Of a stretch of DNA of 64,000 nt, positions 58,701 through 64,000 are shown piece after piece (within the stretch, counting starts at the first letter, position 1; each line of letters starts with the position of its first letter). The translations under genes were made by a program, and so were the position numbers. The notes below the pieces were generated by a model, which did no database searches, was not told where the DNA came from, and worked only from the letters and a program-made list of their open reading frames with translations. The DNA comes from Sarcocystis neurona (Eukaryota; Apicomplexa; Conoidasida; Eucoccidiorida; Sarcocystidae): positions 807,975-871,974 of the forward strand of contig KL647322.1 of the NCBI GenBank assembly GCA_000727475.1, read 5' to 3'.

Positions 58701-60039
58701 TTATAGCCAATCACATATATACTGCTACACAGGTGTATATATATAGATTTGTATACACATGTGTATATATATATGTGCGTCGCTATCGATTCAATCCCAC
58801 TCTTATGTTGTTGTTTATATTCGTAGTATACACACACGCACAGAGACATGGCATACATACATACATGTGCCTGGTGTATGTACACTCCTTTATATCTTCG
58901 CAGCGGGTTGCCTGCTCTTGTGTGTGTGTGTGTATATATATGTATATATTTGTTTATGCTCCCCAAACTTCCCTTTCCTATATCTGCATGCGCAGAAGAA
59001 GGTGTAGGATGTATGTGGTCTCTCTTCTTCCTGCAGCCACACATGTGGACGTGTTCCAAATAGAAGGACGTACATGGCTGCATGCGTGGAAGGCAGGGGA
59101 CACGCGTTTTTCTGTCTTCACGCTTATAGCGGTCTACGTCTCTCTTGCTCGCAGGACAACTGCCACCACTGCTTTGCTACTGCACCGGAGGCACTGCGGC
59201 GACTGCGGAACTGCTCTTGTGGAACTGCTGCTGGGGAGTTGCTGCTGCGGGACAGCTGCTGGGGAACTGTTGGTTCGGGACTGCTGCTGGGGAACTGGTG
59301 GTGCGGAACTGCTGCTGGTGTTGCTGCTGCTGCTGCTACTGGGGGGGGTCTTGGGCAGCTCCTGCTGTTGCTACTTGGCGGGTGCTTGTGCGACTGCTGC
59401 TGCTGCTGCTCTCATATTGCTACTGGTGCGAGTACCGTCGCTGCTGCACCTGCGGGCCCTGTCCCTGCTGCTGCTGCCGCTGCTAGCGTTTATCGCTGCT
59501 GTTGCCACTGCAGCTGCTCATGCGGGTGGTGTTGCTGCTGGTGCGACGGCGGTCTTGCTGCTGCTGTTGCTGCTGCTGTAGGTGATTGATACGGCAGCGC
59601 GTTTCGGACTCGTGTGGGACCGGCGCAGGGCCACGGGAGCATGGCAGCGTGTGCTGCTGAGACGGGAAGAGCAGAGGAAGCAGGACCAGCAGCGGCTGCA
59701 GCAGCAGGAGAGCGGGACGGCATCGCTGCAGCAGCTCACGGAAAAGCAGCAGCTGCGACTGCTCGAGTGCATGCGCAGTGCCATTCCAGCGGCGGCGTGC
59801 CGCATCCATACCCTCCGCAACCTCGTGCGTCTTCTTCCTTCGCTTCATCATCTTCGCGTGTATCACGATGTTGAAAAAAGGCCACTCTTGTTCATAACAA
59901 CAGGGAAAATGCTGCTGCTGCCGCTACAGTTGCTGCTGCTCTCTTCTTCCCCGCCTGCTGCCGCTGCAATTGCTGCTGCTCTCTTCTTCCCCTGCTGCTG
60001 CAGAATGCGCAACAGTGTGCGGAGCCCGCGCCCTCGTAG
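49781..60039 (+). CDS. SCD: Acyl-CoA delta-9 desaturase (stearoyl-CoA desaturase type)
   Basis: This enzyme puts a cis double bond into saturated acyl-CoA at the endoplasmic reticulum, using cytochrome b5 electrons and a di-iron centre. Firm exons are 50483-50693, 51953-52102, 54553-54682, 56265-56420, 57644-57867 and 59582-59824, all GT-AG with matching phases. His boxes are present in family order: HRLWAHR within GITCGAHRLWAHRSYKAG, HRVHHK within ARDHRVHHKHSDTKADPY, and HNWHH within GEGWHNWHHLYPFDY. The family motifs NSVAHFWGDRPY and IDTAARFGLVWDR follow. Exon 50483 carries the first hydrophobic pair (FTFLLLFHIFAAVGLLLLL). A short last exon at 60004-60039, ending in TAG, fits the phase but is less certain. 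An upstream exon 49781-49914 also joins in phase, so the N-terminus may be longer than in animals; the start codon was not found. From 49781 the model gives 427 residues against about 350 for typical members. The last large exon has a Gln/Arg/Leu-rich extension. Confidence 0.93.
50155..50446. repeat. Tandem duplication, 146-bp unit, inside an intron
   Basis: Units start near 50155 and 50301. Shared order: CTATRTATTAK-CCCG-TGTAGG, GAAGCTCTGCGACGA, a CTTCCTCCCC or GTTCCCTCTCC block, an ATATAT block, TTCTCCTG, and CTTCCCTCCGTATATG or CTTCCTTCGTGTCTG. It lies between the proposed exons 49781-49914 and 50483-50693. Confidence 0.85.
50700..51930. repeat. (CTG)n-rich intron of the desaturase gene
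   Basis: CTGCTG and TGCTGCTG runs fill most of the intron between exons 50483-50693 and 51953-52102, reading CTG on the gene's sense strand up to the acceptor CCTGCGCAG. Long Leu/Cys/Ala frames here are not called because they lie inside a well-defined intron. Confidence 0.85.
52250..52740. repeat. Long (TATG)n microsatellite in desaturase intron
   Basis: TATGTATG/TATATGTG repeats over about 490 bases, with higher-order units containing ATGTATGGCACG (about 52,372, 52,483 and 52,573) spaced roughly 90-110 bases. Confidence 0.9.
53190..53460. repeat. Polypyrimidine CTCCCCGTCTCCC minisatellite in desaturase intron
   Basis: Repeats of GTGTGTCTCCCCGTCTCCC with C-run variation. It is pyrimidine-rich on the sense strand, the mirror of the purine-rich tract at 1685-2030. 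Confidence 0.9.
53690..54345. repeat. TG/TATG arrays with a conserved CCGGTAAAGTGAGTG element
   Basis: TGTGTGTCTCTGTATATA arrays are separated by three copies of a CCGGTMAARTGARYG element near 54085, 54164 and 54318, each followed by GCCYATACGTA or a related sequence. Intronic in the desaturase gene, between exons 51953-52102 and 54553-54682. Confidence 0.85.
54930..55385. repeat. TG/TATG microsatellite with GGTCTGTGTGC array
   Basis: Includes five or so tandem copies of GGTCTGTGTGCG or a close variant at about 55,057-55,102, within ATATGTG-type sequence. Intronic. Confidence 0.85.
57160..57640. repeat. CTG/CTTC-rich tract in desaturase intron
   Basis: CTGCTGCTG runs with a repeated GCTCCTTCATTTCTGCT block (about 57,201-57,255) leading into the acceptor TCTCGCAG at 57,643. 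Confidence 0.85.
57839..58290. repeat. ~247-bp duplication spanning an exon-intron boundary
   Basis: Copy one starts at 57839 in the coding end of desaturase exon 57644-57867 and runs through its donor. Copy two starts at 58088. Both read TTTCARTA, ACCCATCCAA or CCCCATCCAA, TATGTTTCTC and TTCCYTMYCTACATA, followed by AT microsatellite, a GAGACGCATACTGGA or GAGATGCGTATTGGA block, and GTAGAGGTGCACATGTATGTC or GTGGAGGTGCACGTGTATATC. The donor GT of copy one (CTTGTATGTTT) is lost in copy two (TGTTATGTTT). Confidence 0.85.
58400..59190. repeat. TATG/TATA microsatellites in desaturase intron
   Basis: AT and TG arrays at 58,570-58,640, 58,730-58,775 and 58,920-58,955 in otherwise unassigned intronic sequence. 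Confidence 0.8.
59190..59581. repeat. CTG tract ending at a splice acceptor
   Basis: CTGCTG and GGAACTGCTGCTGG units run right up to the acceptor CTGCTGCTGTAG before exon 59582-59824. The repeat thus replaces a classical polypyrimidine tract. Confidence 0.85.
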
Positions 60040-60259
60040 TCGTACCTTTTGTTGCCCGTCTTCGGCGACCTGCTGCTGCGCACCAACTAAGTACACGTAT
60101 GATATTTATTCGCATGCACCTACTCTCTCCTGCATGTGTATACTTATACTTGACTTCATCTGTATATATATACATATACATTTTACGAACGTAAACATAT
60201 CTTCCTGTAACGGATTTGTTGCATGCGGCATCTCTCCGCATATCATCGAAGTCTCCGAC

Positions 60260-60690
60260 ATGCTTCGTGTGTGTGTGTGTGTGTGTGTATGTGTATCCAT
60301 GTATCTACGTATGTATATATATGTATTTATATGTATCCATGTGTGTATGTACATGCATATGTGTATATGTATGTATGTATATATATGTATTCATATGTAT
60401 GTGTGTATATGGATGTATTCATACGTATGTATGTATGTATATGTATGTATTCATATGTATGTGTGTGTCTATGTACATGGATGTATGTGTATGTATGTAT
60501 ATGTACGTATGTATATGAATGCATACGTATGTGTATGTATGTGTATGTATGTATATGTAGTTACACATATAGATGTATGTGTACGTATGTATATATATGT
60601 ACATATATAGATGTATGTGTATGTATATGTGTGTATGTGTATATACGTACATATATGTATGTGTATGTGTGTATGCCTGCTCGTGGACAT
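60260..60690. repeat. Long (TATG)n microsatellite
   Basis: TGTGTG followed by TATGTATG/ATTCATATGTATG units over about 430 bases, downstream of the desaturase. Confidence 0.9.
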
Positions 60691-60796
60691 GCCGTTTGTT
60701 AGTTCACATTCGCGTAGATGTATCTGCACATCTCTGCGTGTCTGTGTCAACTTTTTGCGAGAGACGTGTATTTGAGCTAGCGGTGGCGACGTTTTT

Positions 60797-63408
60797 ATGT
60801 CCGAAGGAGTGTACGTACACCCCACAAACGGGGAGGTCCTTCGTTTCGAACGTGCGGCGGTGATGGGTGTATGTCTTGGAGAACTTGCGTGCGTTCTCCG
60901 CAGGAAGGCGGGGGCCGCGTGGAGACGGGCGCAGGAAACTCGAAGAGTTGCTGTCGCAAGGGCGCTTTTCCTGTTTTTGTGTGCGTGTTGTGTAGGCGGC
61001 GCTGACCCGAGACCTGCTGCTGCTGTTCGGTTCTTACTGGCTGCTGCTGCGACTCGACACGGGTCTTTTCCTTCCGCCGTCCCCTCCTTCCGCCTCTTCC
61101 TCTTCGGCCGTGGTGCCTGCGTCTCAGCTGGTGGGGGCCGCATCTGCCGCTACCTCCGGCGAGGTGGCCTCCGCCGGCGCCGCTGCTGCTGTGCCTGCTG
61201 CGTCTGCTGCTGCGACGGAGACCGCAGAGACGTTTGCAGCGCACGCAGCAGCATTTCCCTTTTCCTTCTCCCAAGGCGTGGAGTTTCTGCTGCTGCTGCT
61301 GCTGCGCGGCTGCTTCGTCTGCGTCAGCGGCAGCGTCGCGTTCGTTCTTTTTCTGCATGCGACCCGAGCTGCACAAGGCAAACTCTGTGCCAGCCCTGCT
61401 GCAAACGACGTGCTGGCTTTCCTGCTGCATGGGCTGCTGCTGGCGCCCTACAAATCGCGACGCCTCGGCCGTCCTTGCGCGGCCCCTGCCACGCGGTACG
61501 AAGTCGCCACCTTCTTCCCTACTTTCTGCAGCTCTCTGCTGACACGTGCTGCTGCATGCACGGGGCGTTCTGCCGCGTGTTTGACGTAAACAGAGAGAAA
61601 TAGGTACCGCGTGGCCGCATTGCCACATGCATGCATGCGTTCTGCGAGAGAGAAGCGGGTCTCAAGTGGCACCACTGCCGCATGCGTGCATGCATTCTGC
61701 CACACATCTGACGTTTGTGTATATATGGAGAAATACGGATCGCGTGACAGCCCTGCCACATGCAAGACGTCAGCCGGCACGTGCTGCTGCATGCGTGCCT
61801 TCTGCGGGGTGCCTCTCGCACAGAGAGAGACGTCCAGATCATGTGCCAGTCCTGTGCCGCGCGTCCGCGCATGCGCATGCGCATGCGCATGCATGGCGTT
61901 GTATTGTAGTGCGCGGGTGTTCTCTCGAGATCGTAGAAACAAACTTGGATTGCGACACGACACTTCTGGCCGCAAGGCAGGCGTCCTGCATGCAGCCGGC
62001 ATGCAGTGCCGGCTCAGGACGATATCGTAGAGCGCAACATACACACACACAGAGGCACACGTCGTCCGCTGCAGAAGCGAAACGCATGCGCGGCTCGTCC
62101 GCCTCTTGCTCGTACCCCTGCCTTCTGCTGCAGAACAGCAACTGGGTCCACACAGGCACCTTGCTGCTGTTCCACCTGCTGTTGCTGCTGCGTATGTGTG
62201 ACAGCAGGCATGTCGCTGTTTGCTGCTGCGCCTGTCGCTGCTGCCGCGCTGGCGTTGCCGTTGCTGCTGCTTTTGCTGCGGCCACTCTCTTCCTGCAGTC
62301 TCTGCTCGTCGGTCCGTCGCCGTCGTCTCCTCTCTGTGCCTCCGGTTTTTTGCATGCAGTTTCGTCGCCGTCTCTCCCCTGTTCGTAGGGCGTCGTCCCC
62401 AGTGCTCCTCTCCCTTTTCCTCGTCTGTTCAACTGCATGCGTTTGCGTCCTTCTTGCACGGTGACGCGCGCCCGTGCAGAGGACGCTTCTTTTCGGATCT
62501 CCGTGTCTCCGTTGATGATTTCTGCGGCACCACCCCGTGCGTCTCCCCCCGAGGCGTCTCCGTGTCTCGTCTCCGTTTCTTCGCGTGCCACCGTCTCCTT
62601 CACATCTGCCTGCCCGCCGTGCGAACGGAGAAGTGCTGCGTCGCAAACTGCCCAATGCACGGGCAACTTTCTTCACCGTGGGTCCTTCGTCTGCTGTTTT
62701 CCCCGCACGTGCGCCCGCTCTTCCTCCTCTTCGGTTGGCTCTATCCGTGTGAACTTCCTCGCGAAGAGTTTTCACTGGAAGTCAAACTTGTCGTAAATCT
62801 TGGCTCCTTGTAAACAACTGCTTTTCTCTACACCAGTACTGAGCCCACCTGGCAGTCCAGACCGTATCCATCAATGTAGAGAGGGTCTACGAAAAAGCCG
62901 CTCCGTCCCCGTCTACCCGCACATACACACATACGTGTATATATACACTTATATATATAGTGTATATATATATATAGATATACTTATAAATATATATATA
63001 TATACTTATATATATACTTCATAGTTTTATATATATATGCTTGTGTATGCATACTTATCTATATAAGTAATTCTTCAGCAACGAGCAACCTGGTGAGGTT
63101 CGTATACGTCTCCATATCATTCCCTTCTTCCGTCGTTTGCTGGTGTGGGACGCGGTTTTTTCTGCGACTTCTTTTTGTTCTTGACAGGACCGCGCTGTAC
63201 TCATGCTGCTTCCGGCTGCTGCTGCTGGCGGCAGGCTCCTCGAACCAGCGCAGCTTTCTTTGCTGCCTCTCGCTGGCGTGCGGCTACGGCTACGCTGCAG
63301 CAAGTCTCGGCTTCTATAAAGAAGTTCTCGTCCTTGTCCTGCTGCCGTATATCTACTGCAATTGCATCATGGGCTACGTCTACGGGTCTCTTCAATGCGC
63401 TGCGCCAC
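60797..63408 (+). CDS. Possible multi-exon membrane-protein gene, unresolved
   Basis: Several exon-like pieces lie in order on the plus strand. A frame opening with ATG at 60797 reads MSEGVYVHPTNGEVLRFERA, of natural composition, and then a hydrophobic stretch. A piece at about 61390-61470 contains NDVLAFLLHGLLLAPYKS. Exon 62134-62191 (acceptor CTGCAG, donor GTATGT) contains WVHTGTLLLFHLLLLL. Exon 63188-63408 (acceptor TTGACAG, donor CAC|GTAGGG) encodes a hydrophobic pair ending KEVLVLVLLPYIYCNCIMGY. I could not find joins that keep phase through all of them, so they may belong to more than one gene. Much of the surrounding open frame is CTG-repeat read-through. No family assigned. Confidence 0.3.
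61541..61895. repeat. Degenerate ~90-bp repeats and (GCATGC)n
   Basis: Blocks of GCACGTGCTGCTGCATGC or GCATGCGTGCATGC, TTCTGC and CAGAGAGA recur three or four times from 61,541 to 61,835 at diverged spacing. At 61,867-61,893 there are four overlapping GCATGC units. Confidence 0.7.
62925..63070. repeat. (TA)n-rich microsatellite
   Basis: TATATATATACTTATATATA-type sequence over about 140 bases. Confidence 0.9.
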
Positions 63409-63424
63409 GTAGGGGCCCCGACGA

Positions 63425-63790
63425 CCCGCAGCAGCAGCAGAACAGCAGACGAAGACGCAGAGCAGGAAGGGACAGGAGGAGAGGGAAACGCAGCACAAAA
63501 GAGTAACACAAACGAAAAGATGCGGAGGAGGAAGAGGAGGAGCAGCAGCAGGAGAGGAGACAGTAGATGCAGCACAGAGCAGCAACAAGAAGAAGATGCA
63601 GAGGAGAAAGAGGGGGGGGGGGGAAGCAGCAGCAGCAGAAGCAACAGCAGAAAGAAGCAGAGGAGGAAGAGGAGAAGCAAAGGCGGCAGCAGCGCAGAAG
63701 AAGGAGAAGGAAAGGGTGGCCAAGAGAAAGCAGCAACAGAGCAGCTGGAGAAGCAGCAGCAGCTGCTGCAACAAGGGCAAAGAGAGAGCA
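63425..63790. repeat. CAG/GAG-rich tract
   Basis: CAGCAGCAG, GAGGAGGAAGAG and AGAAGAAG repeats, with a G-run at 63,613-63,623. Purine-rich on the plus strand, unlike the CTG tracts of the desaturase introns. Long Leu/Ser frames on the minus strand are repeat artefacts unless shown otherwise. Confidence 0.85.
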
Positions 63791-64000
63791 GCACATCACT
63801 TTCTGCGGCGTTTGTAACAGCCTTTCAGGCAGCAAGGCAGCCTCTTCTTCCCATCTGCTTCTGTCTACCCATAACCCACGCATGCAAGCATGCACATATA
63901 TATATGTATATATATTTATTTAAACATATCTGTATACGTGTGTATGTATACGTGTGTATGTATACGTGTGTGTGCAGGTCTACCCTTATATATATCTCGC

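Noticed and set aside
61390..61470. Resemblance of NDVLAFLLHGLLLAPYKS to acyl-lipid (delta-12 type) desaturases
   Set aside because: The HxxGH box before it and the HxxHH box after it are both missing, so it was not called a second desaturase; an HMM search with PF00487 on spliced transcripts would decide.
1..64000. tRNA, rRNA, CRISPR array, intact transposon
   Set aside because: No cloverleaf-type or rRNA-like sequence, no regularly spaced spacers, and no transposase or reverse-transcriptase motifs were seen by eye. A covariance-model scan would be needed to exclude small RNAs.

Overview
The window reads as nuclear DNA of a coccidian apicomplexan, most likely Eimeria or a close relative such as Cyclospora. 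Three things point there: dense (CAG/CTG)n tracts that would encode homopolymeric amino-acid runs; alternation between repeat-rich and repeat-poor blocks, known from Eimeria tenella chromosome 1 as R and P segments; and intron-rich eukaryotic genes with GT-AG boundaries. There are no bacterial operons, tRNAs, rRNAs, CRISPR arrays or intact transposons that I can recognise.

Layout. About 1-9,200 is an R segment: a poly-Gln reading frame cut by the left edge, GA-rich and TATG-type microsatellites, several CAG/CTG tracts of changing orientation, and one credible membrane-protein exon on the minus strand (4705-4956). About 9,200-44,500 is a P segment with almost no simple repeats but many old, diverged tandem duplications. 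It holds the clearest long coding regions: an intronless 1,092-residue secreted or surface-anchored protein with repeated Cys modules (18036-21314, +); a p24/GOLD-like fragment that appears frameshifted (23426-23623, +); a two-exon, 993-residue signal-anchored protein with Cys-rich, acidic-repeat and Gln-rich regions (26354-30081, -); and a multi-exon EF-hand protein (34243-40707, +). About 44,500-64,000 is R again. It holds a membrane-protein gene (44587-46968, +), an acyl-CoA delta-9 (stearoyl-CoA type) desaturase split over at least seven exons (about 49781-60039, +), and poorly resolved membrane-protein exons near the right edge.

The desaturase is the firmest functional call: all three His boxes are present and every exon junction keeps phase. 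Its introns carry almost all of the local simple repeats. The exon joins of the 993-residue protein and of the EF-hand gene were also worked out from splice sites and phase, not from any transcript. I see no shared pathway linking the genes. The two large P-segment proteins are both predicted to be secreted or membrane-bound, which suits parasite surface or secretory-organelle roles, but that is inference. I did not find a clearly new multi-gene system. The most unusual material is the set of diverged tandem duplications (one copies an exon-intron boundary), the strand switching of the CTG tracts, and the two large unrecognised proteins.
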